NCBI GenBank assembly: GCA_021106665.1
Contig: JAIOTR010000547.1
Coordinates: forward strand, 1-6,473
Reading direction: 5' to 3'
Length of the DNA stretch: 6,473 nucleotides
From: Bacteroidales bacterium
GTDB lineage: Bacteria > Bacteroidota > Bacteroidia > Bacteroidales > JAADJA01
In this document: in pieces, positions 1 through 6,450 of the stretch
Position numbering within the stretch: the stretch's first letter is position 1
How the letters are laid out: each line of letters begins with the position of its first letter
The notes under the pieces: model-generated
The model's database searches: none
Seen by the model: only the letters and a program-made list of their open reading frames with translations
What the model was told of the DNA's origin: nothing
Position numbers and translations under genes: made by a program

Positions 1-10
1 CCGCAGTAGC

Positions 11-2533
11 TTACCTCGACCTGGAAGGTAACAGAGTATCAAATATCGAAATGACTTTTATCTCGCTTTCAAATGAATCAATGGCCTGTTCGGGTATATA
101 AGTGATCCGTTTTCCCTCCCCCGGCATCAAATCAAAATAATTATCCGAGAAAAATCCATCTCCATCAACAGAAAGAAAAACATTCCTCGCAAGTTTATCT
201 GTTTTTAAAACTATCTGGTATCCATCCGTTGTTTTTATAATTTCTTTTTGAATGTTTGGTTTTGGAAGTTTTAAATCTTTTACAGGCAGAAAATAATAAA
301 TATTCGAAGCAAGGATTTTATTGTTGGAAATCAATTTTGCCGAAAACAAATGATCATTTTTTGAAAAACCGATAACCTCCTTCACAAAATAAATACTGCT
401 TGAATTTGCTGGAATATCCACAACTTGTTTACCCAACCAAAACTCATCACCATCAAAACTTATAATCCTTAAGTCCAATTCTGCATTTACAGATTGAAGT
501 TTATCTGAAACAATAAACACATATAAGGAATCATTTTTTTCCTCAAAGGATATTAAAAAGTCCTTAAATGTTTCTCGTGCAAAATAATGCAAAGCTTTCC
601 ATCGGTTATAATAGTCTACACTCGACCAGGAGATCACCGGCCAGCAATCGTTGAGTTGCCAGTAAAGTGTTCCCATGCACCATGGTTTTGCTCTCCGGTG
701 CGCTTCCAGTGCTTTTCGTATTCCATAGCCTTGCATCAATTGACTGACATAAGCATAATGTTCAAATAATTCAGGAACTTTGAAATCCCTTTCCATATAT
801 GTTTGGATCAATTGCATGCCTCTTGGATGTTTCTGATGATTGAGCAAAGCAGGTGATTTTAGATGCTTATCTTCCGGCATCAGGCAGGAATCCAAAGTTC
901 TCATATTAGGAAACCCCTGAAATCCATACTCACTCATGAACCGGCCAACCTTTTTTTCATACACTTCAAAAGGTTCTTCGCCCCACCAAACACCCCAATA
1001 ATGCAAATCGCCAGAATATAATGCTTGTTCATGCCCCCAACCTTGTTTAGGAGAAGATGGCCAATAAGGCATCTTTCTGTCATAATCTTTGATTATTCCG
1101 GGTAATACATCTTCGAAAATTTTTAAATAACTATTCCAAACCTCAAGTGAATCTGCTTCTGAATAACCAAGCGACTTTTGCCATCCCCAGTTAAACCAGC
1201 CTTCGTCAACTTCATTGTTGCCACACCAAAGCGCCAGGCAGGGATTGTTTCGTAAACGTTTTACATTTTGGATTGCTTCCTGTTTGACATTCTCTATAAA
1301 AGGCTCATCACCAGGATACATATTGCATGCAAACATAAAATCCTGCCAGACCAGGATTCCATTTTCATCGCAGAGATCGTAAAAAATATCCTTTTCATAA
1401 ATGCCACCTCCCCAAACACGTAACATGTTCATGTTAGCATCCACGGCATTCTGAATGGTTTGTTGATATTTTTCATCTGTAACTCTCGCCAGAAAATTAT
1501 CCTGTGGAATATAATTGGCCCCTTTCATAAAAACAGGCCATCCGTTAACTTCAAAATAAAAAGAACTTCCAATTGAATCAGGTTCCTGAACCAGCTTAAT
1601 TGTCCTTAAACCAATTCTTTCAGTTTTTTGGTCTTTGGCATTTTTTGTTTCTAATGCAAAGATCAATTTATATAGATGCTGATCACCCAATCCATTAGGC
1701 CACCATAATTTTGGTTCAAGTATAAAAAAATTAACAGGGTAAGATTTTGTTCCTTTTGAAAGCTGAATCTCGGATTTTATAATGGTTTGATTTTCCACAT
1801 CGGTCAGAATCAATTTAGCCGGTTGATCTTTTACAGATTCTATTTCAAAGACTGCAGTTAAAAAAGCTGTATCATCCCTAATTTCATTTTGGATAATTTG
1901 AATGTTTTCAATCCTTGCTTCATTCCAGGCTCTAAGATTAACCGGCTGCCAAACTCCCATAGTAATAAATTTCGGACCCCAATCCCACCCGTAATGATAT
2001 GGCGCTTTGCGGGTAAATCCTCTTTCATCAGGCAATTTGTAATTTATTTGGGCTGCTTTATCTTTTTCAATTCTTTCAGGATAGTAAAAACGGATATATA
2101 GATCATTCCTTTCCGGATTTAATAAATCCTTAATATCAACAGTCCATTCCCTGAACATATTATCAGTTGTTAAGATCAGAGAATCATTTAAGTAAACATC
2201 AGCATAAGCATCAAGGCCTTCAAAAACCAAATCAATCCGTTCATATTTTTTCAACTCTTCTGCGTTAAAAAAGGTTTTATATTCCCAGTCAGTCTCACCA
2301 ATCCATTGAAGAGTCTGCTCATTATCTGCAAAAAACGGATCATCAATAATTCCATTGTCCATAAGATCGGTGTGGACGCATCCTGGTACTTTTGCAGGAA
2401 GCCAATTTCCTGTATCTGCTTGTTTGAATTGCCAGTTATCTGTTAATCCGATCTTTTGGACTTCACTCCTATAACAGGAGGTTATGGTTAGAATTATGCC
2501 AATCCAAAACAGTAGGTGAAATATTTTAAGCAT
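11..2533 (-). CDS. GH2-family beta-mannosidase, predicted lipoprotein
   Basis: Predicted exo-acting beta-mannosidase that removes terminal beta-D-mannose from manno-oligosaccharides or N-glycan cores by a retaining mechanism. The 840-residue length is normal for bacterial GH2 beta-mannosidases. Residues 1-20 form a lipoprotein signal peptide: a hydrophobic stretch ending in the lipobox ITSC, so C20 would be lipidated and the mature enzyme anchored to a membrane, periplasmic or surface-exposed. Domain order inferred from the family: N-terminal jelly-roll (about 30-205), Ig-like domain (about 210-315), TIM barrel (about 325-655), C-terminal Ig-like domains. Visible motifs are WDWGP at 183-187 (conserved in beta-mannosidases), WCGNNE with acid/base E441, FMSEYGF with nucleophile E535, and YWQLNDCWP at 624-632. 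The 94-residue spacing of the two glutamates suits the family. The ATG at 2533 is chosen because the signal peptide starts there. Its only upstream neighbour is divergent, and no SusC/SusD pair lies in the window. The protein appears intact. Family call is firm; exact substrate is inferred. Confidence 0.95.
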   Translation of the reverse strand: MLKIFHLLFWIGIILTITSCYRSEVQKIGLTDNWQFKQADTGNWLPAKVPGCVHTDLMDNGIIDDPFFADNEQTLQWIGETDWEYKTFFNAEELKKYERIDLVFEGLDAYADVYLNDSLILTTDNMFREWTVDIKDLLNPERNDLYIRFYYPERIEKDKAAQINYKLPDERGFTRKAPYHYGWDWGPKFITMGVWQPVNLRAWNEARIENIQIIQNEIRDDTAFLTAVFEIESVKDQPAKLILTDVENQTIIKSEIQLSKGTKSYPVNFFILEPKLWWPNGLGDQHLYKLIFALETKNAKDQKTERIGLRTIKLVQEPDSIGSSFYFEVNGWPVFMKGANYIPQDNFLARVTDEKYQQTIQNAVDANMNMLRVWGGGIYEKDIFYDLCDENGILVWQDFMFACNMYPGDEPFIENVKQEAIQNVKRLRNNPCLALWCGNNEVDEGWFNWGWQKSLGYSEADSLEVWNSYLKIFEDVLPGIIKDYDRKMPYWPSSPKQGWGHEQALYSGDLHYWGVWWGEEPFEVYEKKVGRFMSEYGFQGFPNMRTLDSCLMPEDKHLKSPALLNHQKHPRGMQLIQTYMERDFKVPELFEHYAYVSQLMQGYGIRKALEAHRRAKPWCMGTLYWQLNDCWPVISWSSVDYYNRWKALHYFARETFKDFLISFEEKNDSLYVFIVSDKLQSVNAELDLRIISFDGDEFWLGKQVVDIPANSSSIYFVKEVIGFSKNDHLFSAKLISNNKILASNIYYFLPVKDLKLPKPNIQKEIIKTTDGYQIVLKTDKLARNVFLSVDGDGFFSDNYFDLMPGEGKRITYIPEQAIDSFESEIKVISIFDTLLPSRSR

Positions 2534-2541
2534 GATTGAAC

Positions 2542-2579
2542 TTTCGTGCTAATTTAAATAGAAAATTTGAATCACGAAA
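2542..2579. promoter_or_regulatory. Inverted repeat in the mannosidase leader, possible promoter/operator
   Basis: TTTCGTG at 2542-2548 is matched exactly by its reverse complement CACGAAA at 2573-2579, with a 24-nt AT-rich spacer, just upstream of the minus-strand mannosidase start. On the minus strand the spacer contains TAAATTAG (2556-2549), one mismatch from the Bacteroidota -7 consensus TAnnTTTG, but there is no clear TTG-type -33 element at the right distance. It could be an operator over a weak promoter, or a leader hairpin. A 7-bp repeat in AT-rich DNA can arise by chance, so this is a weak call. Confidence 0.22.
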
Positions 2580-2623
2580 TTTTTCATTCTGCCTGCACGT
2601 TTTACTTGAGCTAGATACATTGT

Positions 2624-2639
2624 AGGATTTCAAAATCCT
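2624..2639. repeat. Short perfect hairpin (7-bp stem, 2-nt spacer)
   Basis: AGGATTT at 2624-2630 is followed after two bases by its exact reverse complement AAATCCT at 2633-2639. It lies 9 bases before a second, larger inverted repeat (2649-2694), and the two share the sequence GGATT/AATCC, which suggests they are parts of one structured intergenic element. No T-run follows on either side that would make it a typical intrinsic terminator. From memory, arrays of GGATTT/AAATCC hairpins occur between genes in several Bacteroidota genomes as dispersed repeats; that comparison was not checked. Confidence 0.5.
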
Positions 2640-2648
2640 GAATTATTA

Positions 2649-2694
2649 TCGTCCGGATTAACCGGCGTATAGGCTTGTACACAAATCCGGACGA
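2649..2694. repeat. 11-bp perfect inverted repeat with 24-nt loop, GC-rich intergenic element
   Basis: The arms 2649-2659 (TCGTCCGGATT) and 2684-2694 (AATCCGGACGA) are perfectly complementary, with a 24-nt loop between. The tetramer CCGG occurs four times in 47 bases (2653, 2662, 2687, 2696), which stands out against AT-rich surroundings. CCGGC at 2662-2666 in the loop can also pair with GCCGG at 2695-2699 just outside the stem, so alternative folds are possible. No protein fits here. It is most likely a small dispersed non-coding repeat or the remnant of one. A role as a terminator is unlikely because there is no T-tract and no gene ends nearby: the mannosidase and fic both start from this region. 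Confidence 0.55.
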
Positions 2695-2705
2695 GCCGGG
2701 AATAT

Positions 2706-2738
2706 TTTGACATTTTTCAACAAGTGAACATAAATTTG
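2706..2738 (+). promoter_or_regulatory. Bacteroidota-type promoter for the Fic gene (-33 TTTG, -7 TAAATTTG)
   Basis: TTTG at 2706-2709 is followed by a 21-bp spacer and then TAAATTTG at 2731-2738, an exact match to the primary-sigma -7 consensus TAnnTTTG known from Bacteroides and Flavobacterium, with acceptable spacing. Transcription would begin around 2743-2746, about 90 bases before the preferred Fic start codon. The -7 element sits wholly inside the spacer of the first palindrome (2725-2749), so a protein bound there would block RNA polymerase. The match is seen directly; activity is inferred. Confidence 0.5.
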
Positions 2739-2749
2739 CCACGTGTTCA
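2725..2749. promoter_or_regulatory. Operator-like palindrome 1 (TGAACA-N13-TGTTCA)
   Basis: Perfect 6-bp arms TGAACA (2725-2730) and TGTTCA (2744-2749) are separated by 13 bases that contain the -7 element TAAATTTG. Positions 2725-2750 are repeated directly at 2796-2821 with 24 of 26 bases identical. The 19-bp spacing between half-site starts recurs exactly in two further palindromes downstream, as expected for a dimeric regulator contacting the DNA about two helical turns apart. Confidence 0.6.
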
Positions 2750-2765
2750 ATGTTTCCATAAAAAA

Positions 2766-2790
2766 TGGACATATCGTATCAATTAGTCCA
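2766..2790. promoter_or_regulatory. Operator-like palindrome 2 (TGGACA-N13-AGTCCA)
   Basis: TGGACA at 2766-2771 and AGTCCA at 2785-2790 are complementary at five of six positions and have the same 13-base spacer as the flanking palindromes. The half-sites follow a common pattern TGRACA / WGTYCA. Its centre lies 41 bp from palindrome 1 and 30 bp from palindrome 3, close to four and three helical turns, so all three sites would face roughly the same side of the DNA. A smaller repeat, TCCAT-A5-ATGGA (2755-2769), overlaps its left arm. Confidence 0.5.
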
Positions 2791-2795
2791 AAAAA

Positions 2796-2820
2796 TGAAC
2801 ATATATTTGCAACGTGTTCA
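2796..2820. promoter_or_regulatory. Operator-like palindrome 3 (TGAACA-N13-TGTTCA) with a second -7 motif
   Basis: This is the second near-identical copy of palindrome 1: exact arms TGAACA (2796-2801) and TGTTCA (2815-2820) with a 13-base spacer. The spacer holds TATATTTG at 2802-2809, again matching TAnnTTTG, though no TTG-type -33 element is evident upstream of it. If used, it would start transcription near 2815, about 20 bases before the ATG at 2835. A lone TGGACA half-site follows at 2836-2841, overlapping the start of the Fic gene; no partner half-site is found 13 bases further on. Confidence 0.58.
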
Positions 2821-2834
2821 AAAAAATAAAAAAA

Positions 2835-3962
2835 ATGGACATGAAAGAAAAAGAACCATTTGATCGAAATATACCTTATAATCAGTTACCGCTTCTTCCT
2901 CCAGACTATGATTTGAATAACAAAGAGGTTCTGCTGAATTGGGGTTATGCCTCAAGAAACCTTGCCGAACTCCGCAGAAATATATTAAGGCTTCCCAATC
3001 CGAACATGCTTATAAACACCATAACATTGCAGGAAGCCAAGAGTAGTTCCGAAATAGAAAATATTTTTACAACAGATGATGAGTTATACCGTGCAATATC
3101 AGATTCGGTAAAAGAGAATAGTGCAAGTCCGGAAACTAAGGAGGTTTTAAGGTACCGCCAAGCACTATGGACAGGGTATCGTAATTTTATGGATAAAGGA
3201 AAATTAAGTCAGGAATCCGTAGTAAAAATCTATCAAGAAATTAAAAATACCAAACAAGGGATCAGACCACCACAATCACAAGTTGTGATAAGAAAAGGAC
3301 AAAGTGAATTGAATCCGGGAGATATTGCTTATACTCCTCCCAGAGGTAAAGGGATTGTAGAAGATAAACTCACGAATCTTTTTAAGTATATCAATGACAA
3401 TGAAAAATTTCCAACAGATCCAATATTAAAAATGGCCATTGCTCATTATCAGTTCGAAGCCATTCATCCCTTTTCTGATGGGAATGGAAGAGTTGGTAGA
3501 ATAATGAATATTCTTTATCTAATAAATCAAGAATTGCTGACATACCCAGTTTTATACATGAGTAAATATATCATCGAAAACAAAAAGGATTATTACTACT
3601 GCCTTGGAGCTGTTACACAACGGCAGCAATGGAAAAACTGGCTAATATTTATGTTAAAGGCTGTTGAACAAACTGCAAAAAATACTAACCATCTTATTGA
3701 TGCGATTTTAGATCAAATGGCTGCAACTTTAGATTATGGGAAAAAAGAATTGAAATGGTATAACAAAGAAGTTAATGAAGCAATGTTCTACCAACCTTAC
3801 ATCAAACAAAAAACAATTGGTGAAGTGATTGGCAGAACAAGCAGGACAACTCTTACAAAATATATGGCCGAGTTATCCAGAATGGGTATTGTAACACCAA
3901 AACAAGAAGGAAAAGAAGTTTATTATATAAACAACGATTTATTAAGAATTTTGGAAAGTTAG
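2835..3962 (+). CDS. Fic family AMP-transferase (class II, self-inhibited) with C-terminal winged helix
   Basis: Predicted cytoplasmic Fic enzyme that transfers AMP (or a related nucleotide) from a nucleotide donor to hydroxyl side chains of proteins. The complete 375-residue form is close to the length of SoFic-type proteins. An N-terminal Fic_N-like region (about 10-95) contains the inhibitory-helix motif SSEIEN at 71-76, fitting (S/T)xxxE(G/N): S71, E75, N76. Because it precedes the Fic core in the same chain, this is class II. The core motif HPFSDGNGRVGR at 211-222 has catalytic H211 and intact acidic and arginine residues. Residues about 326-368 look like a winged helix-turn-helix (IGEVIG...SRTTLTKYMAELSRMGIV). 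The start is uncertain: the frame also opens with GTG at 2814, but that codon lies inside palindrome 3, so ATG 2835, preceded by an A-rich leader, is preferred; ATG 2841 is also possible. No small antitoxin gene lies beside it. mutS2 follows 55 bp later. Family call is firm; target unknown. Confidence 0.93.
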   Translation: MDMKEKEPFDRNIPYNQLPLLPPDYDLNNKEVLLNWGYASRNLAELRRNILRLPNPNMLINTITLQEAKSSSEIENIFTTDDELYRAISDSVKENSASPETKEVLRYRQALWTGYRNFMDKGKLSQESVVKIYQEIKNTKQGIRPPQSQVVIRKGQSELNPGDIAYTPPRGKGIVEDKLTNLFKYINDNEKFPTDPILKMAIAHYQFEAIHPFSDGNGRVGRIMNILYLINQELLTYPVLYMSKYIIENKKDYYYCLGAVTQRQQWKNWLIFMLKAVEQTAKNTNHLIDAILDQMAATLDYGKKELKWYNKEVNEAMFYQPYIKQKTIGEVIGRTSRTTLTKYMAELSRMGIVTPKQEGKEVYYINNDLLRILES

Positions 3963-3979
3963 TTTACAAATAAAACTTT

Positions 3980-4009
3980 AGGCATTTTAGGCACTTAAAA
4001 TTCAAGGCA
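3980..4009 (+). repeat. Three AGGCA direct repeats in the leader of mutS2
   Basis: The 55-bp gap between fic and mutS2 contains AGGCA at 3980-3984, 3989-3993 and 4005-4009, the first two within TTTAGGCA units 9 bases apart. The third copy lies 8 bases before the mutS2 ATG, where a ribosome-binding site would be expected, but AGGCA is a poor match to an anti-Shine-Dalgarno sequence. No TAnnTTTG promoter or terminator hairpin is visible in the gap, so fic and mutS2 may share a transcript. The repeats may be a leader or regulatory element, or simple slippage. Confidence 0.35.
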
Positions 4010-4017
4010 CTACTTAC

Positions 4018-6450
4018 ATGATCTATCCAAAAAACTTTGAACAGAAAATCGGTTTTGATTCGGTCAGGCAAATGATCAAGGAATTTTGCCTGAGTCAGAT
4101 GGGAGAAAAGTATGTGGATAAGATCAGGTTTATTTCAAATTTCGAGCTTCTTATTAGATTACTTACCCAGGTTGAAGAATTCGTAGAACTTTTATCTATG
4201 GAGGGCAATTTCCCTTCATTTGACTATTTCGACCTGACTTCTGAACTTACAAGGATCAATATAGAAGGAACATACATTGAACAGGAGAAATTGTTCGACC
4301 TGAAATCATCGCTTACAACGATTTTGGAATGTGTTTCATATATCCGCAAACAGGAAGAAGGAAAATTTCTTTCATTGCGTTTACTTACTGAACAGGTTGA
4401 GATTGACCAGGAAATCACTCAGCACATAAAACAGATCATAGATGAGAAAGGTAACATAAAAGATTCTGCTTCAGCTAAGCTAAAGGACGTACGAAAACAG
4501 CTGGTTTCAAAATTATCATCCATTGATAAAAGGATAAACTCAACACTAAAACAAGCAAAAAAAGCAGGATTAGTAAAGGATGATGTAGAAGTGTCCATTC
4601 GGCAAGGAAGGTTGGTGATTCCTGTACCTGCTGCCTACAAACGACAACTAAAAGGGTTTATTCATGACCAATCGGCAACAGGGCAAACTGTTTACATTGA
4701 ACCTGAAGAAATATTTGATACCAACAACGAAATACGCGAACTCGAAGGTGCAGAAAGGAGGGAGATAATTCAAATTCTGAGGAATTTCAGCAGTTTTGTT
4801 CGTCCACTTATCCCCTCTTTGATGGAAGCATATAAATTTTTAGGACTGGTCGACTTTATCAGGGCGAAGGCAAAATTTGCTATTAAAACAAACGGTATCA
4901 AACCCAAAATTAATAATGAGCAAGGTTTCTCTTTGGAAAAAGCAGTCCATCCCCTTTTATATATTTCACATCAAAAACAGAACAAACCAGTTGTTCCGCT
5001 TGATATTGAACTGAATGAAGAACAGCGTATCCTGATCATATCCGGTCCCAATGCCGGAGGTAAATCAGTATGTTTAAAAACAATCGGATTGTTGCAATAC
5101 ATGTTGCAGTGCGGATTTCTAATACCTGTGAAAGAAGGTTCCATTTCAGGAATCTTTCAAAAATTATTTATTGATATAGGCGATGAACAATCACTGGAAA
5201 ATGATCTCAGTACCTATAGTTCGCATTTGCTGAACATGAAATATTTTGTTTTGAATTCAAGCCCTGACACACTCTTTCTGATTGATGAATTCGGAACAGG
5301 AACAGAGCCTCAACTCGGGGGAGCCATTGCGGAGGCTATCCTTGAAAAGCTAAATGAGAAGCAAGCATTTGGAGTAATTACAACCCACTATTCAAATCTA
5401 AAACTAATGGCAAGCGAAGGCAATGGAGTAGTGAATGGGGCTATGCTTTTCGATACCAAAGCCATGCAGCCGCTGTATTTATTAAGTATTGGTAAACCTG
5501 GCAGCTCCTTTGCTTTTGAAATTGCACGGAAAATAGGTTTTCCCAAAGTCATCCTAAAAAGTGCCGAGAAAAAGATTGGGAAGAAACAACTTGATTTTGA
5601 CCAGCAATTGCAACAATTAGAGGTTGAAAAAAAGGAACTGGAAAAAAAGCAAGAAAAATTTCATGTGGCCGATGATTTCCTTAGCGAGATGATTGATAAA
5701 TATGAATCATTAAGTAGCGAGATTGAATCCAAAAAAACTGAAATCCTTGAAAACGCTAAAAAAGAAGCGCTACAATTAGTTGATTCCTCAAACAAACTTA
5801 TCGAAAATACCATCCGTGAAATAAGGGAATCACAAGCTGAAAAAGAAAAAACAAAAAATCTCAGGAAAAAACTTTCAGAAAAGAAAGAGGAAATTAAAAC
5901 CAAGGTTAAAAGAAAAGAGTTAAGTGTTAATAGGAATGAAGAAATCGAAAAAGTAAAAACAAAACACAACGCATCATCTAAAATTAGATTAGGTGATTTT
6001 GTTAGAATAATCGAACAGGATGTTAAGGGTGAAGTGTTGAAAATCACTGGCGAAGATGTCATTGTTGGGTTTGGTTCAGTAACCCTTAAAACACAATTGA
6101 AAAAGGTTGAGAAACTTGATAAAAAGGAATCACAAAATATCAATAAACCTATCCGAAAAACAAAATACTCAGGTATCCTGAATGAATTGAATGACAAAAC
6201 GGCAAACTTCAAATTGCAACTCGATGTCAGGGGTAAACGAGGAGAAGAAGCCGTTGAAATGGTAAGGCAATATATTGACGATGCTATCTTGCTTAATATT
6301 AGAGAGATTAAAATATTGCATGGCAAAGGCTATGGTATCCTCAGATCCATGATCCATGAGTATTTGCAAACCATTTCAGAAATCAAACAATTCAAGGATG
6401 AACATATCGAACGAGGAGGCCATGGAATCACAATAGTGATACTTAAGTGA
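4018..6450 (+). CDS. mutS2: MutS2 ATPase with Smr domain
   Basis: MutS2-family protein of 810 residues, the usual length. Family members bind branched DNA and affect recombination; in Bacillus subtilis MutS2 has also been shown to act on collided ribosomes, so the role here could be either. It lacks the mismatch-recognition domain of MutS1. Order: core/lever helices (1-330); ATPase with Walker A GPNAGGKS at 343-350, signature-like SLENDLSTYSSHL at 392-404, Walker B LFLIDEFGTGTE at 419-430 (D423, E424) and H457 of the H-loop; a charged coiled coil (about 515-650); a KOW-like segment (about 655-700, RLGDFVRI...GEVL); and a C-terminal Smr domain (about 733-810) with LDVRG at 735-739, HGKG at 768-771 and the closing GGHGITIV. 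All ATPase motifs are intact. The ATG at 4018 is chosen because MIYPKNFEQKIGFD is a typical family opening. The TGA at 6448-6450 lies 23 bases before the window end, and no terminator is visible. Confidence 0.97.
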   Translation: MIYPKNFEQKIGFDSVRQMIKEFCLSQMGEKYVDKIRFISNFELLIRLLTQVEEFVELLSMEGNFPSFDYFDLTSELTRINIEGTYIEQEKLFDLKSSLTTILECVSYIRKQEEGKFLSLRLLTEQVEIDQEITQHIKQIIDEKGNIKDSASAKLKDVRKQLVSKLSSIDKRINSTLKQAKKAGLVKDDVEVSIRQGRLVIPVPAAYKRQLKGFIHDQSATGQTVYIEPEEIFDTNNEIRELEGAERREIIQILRNFSSFVRPLIPSLMEAYKFLGLVDFIRAKAKFAIKTNGIKPKINNEQGFSLEKAVHPLLYISHQKQNKPVVPLDIELNEEQRILIISGPNAGGKSVCLKTIGLLQYMLQCGFLIPVKEGSISGIFQKLFIDIGDEQSLENDLSTYSSHLLNMKYFVLNSSPDTLFLIDEFGTGTEPQLGGAIAEAILEKLNEKQAFGVITTHYSNLKLMASEGNGVVNGAMLFDTKAMQPLYLLSIGKPGSSFAFEIARKIGFPKVILKSAEKKIGKKQLDFDQQLQQLEVEKKELEKKQEKFHVADDFLSEMIDKYESLSSEIESKKTEILENAKKEALQLVDSSNKLIENTIREIRESQAEKEKTKNLRKKLSEKKEEIKTKVKRKELSVNRNEEIEKVKTKHNASSKIRLGDFVRIIEQDVKGEVLKITGEDVIVGFGSVTLKTQLKKVEKLDKKESQNINKPIRKTKYSGILNELNDKTANFKLQLDVRGKRGEEAVEMVRQYIDDAILLNIREIKILHGKGYGILRSMIHEYLQTISEIKQFKDEHIERGGHGITIVILK

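Noticed and set aside
587..769. Plus-strand frame of 60 codons opposite the mannosidase, and a similar one at 1889-2101
   Set aside because: Both lie entirely opposite conserved mannosidase sequence and show no family resemblance or start signals.
2649..2694. Intrinsic transcription terminator
   Set aside because: The 24-nt loop is long, no T-tract follows on either strand, and both neighbouring genes start from, rather than end at, this region.
2534..2834. Small antitoxin gene partnering the Fic protein (class I toxin-antitoxin arrangement)
   Set aside because: No credible small coding region with a start signal is present, and the inhibitory motif is already inside the Fic protein (S71, E75, N76).
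2725..2841. CRISPR array or phage attachment site
   Set aside because: There are only two near-identical copies plus one diverged one. The spacing is unequal, the unit is itself palindromic and overlaps a promoter, and no cas or integrase genes are near. An operator cluster fits better.
4224..4418. Minus-strand frame of 64 codons opposite the start of mutS2
   Set aside because: It is antisense to the MutS2 N-terminal region, short, and without any recognisable feature.
5661..6326. Open minus-strand reading frame of 221 codons opposite the MutS2 coiled coil, KOW-like and Smr regions
   Set aside because: It is antisense to a clearly conserved gene. Its Ser/Phe/Leu-rich composition is what the complement of lysine/glutamate-rich coiled-coil codons gives, and it shows no recognisable domain.
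6169..6369. Minus-strand frame of 66 codons antisense to the Smr domain
   Set aside because: It overlaps the conserved Smr coding region, has no recognisable motif or leader signal, and is best explained as chance.
4018..6450. MutS1 mismatch-repair protein
   Set aside because: The mismatch-recognition domain is absent, and the coiled coil, KOW-like segment and C-terminal Smr domain after the ATPase are specific to MutS2.
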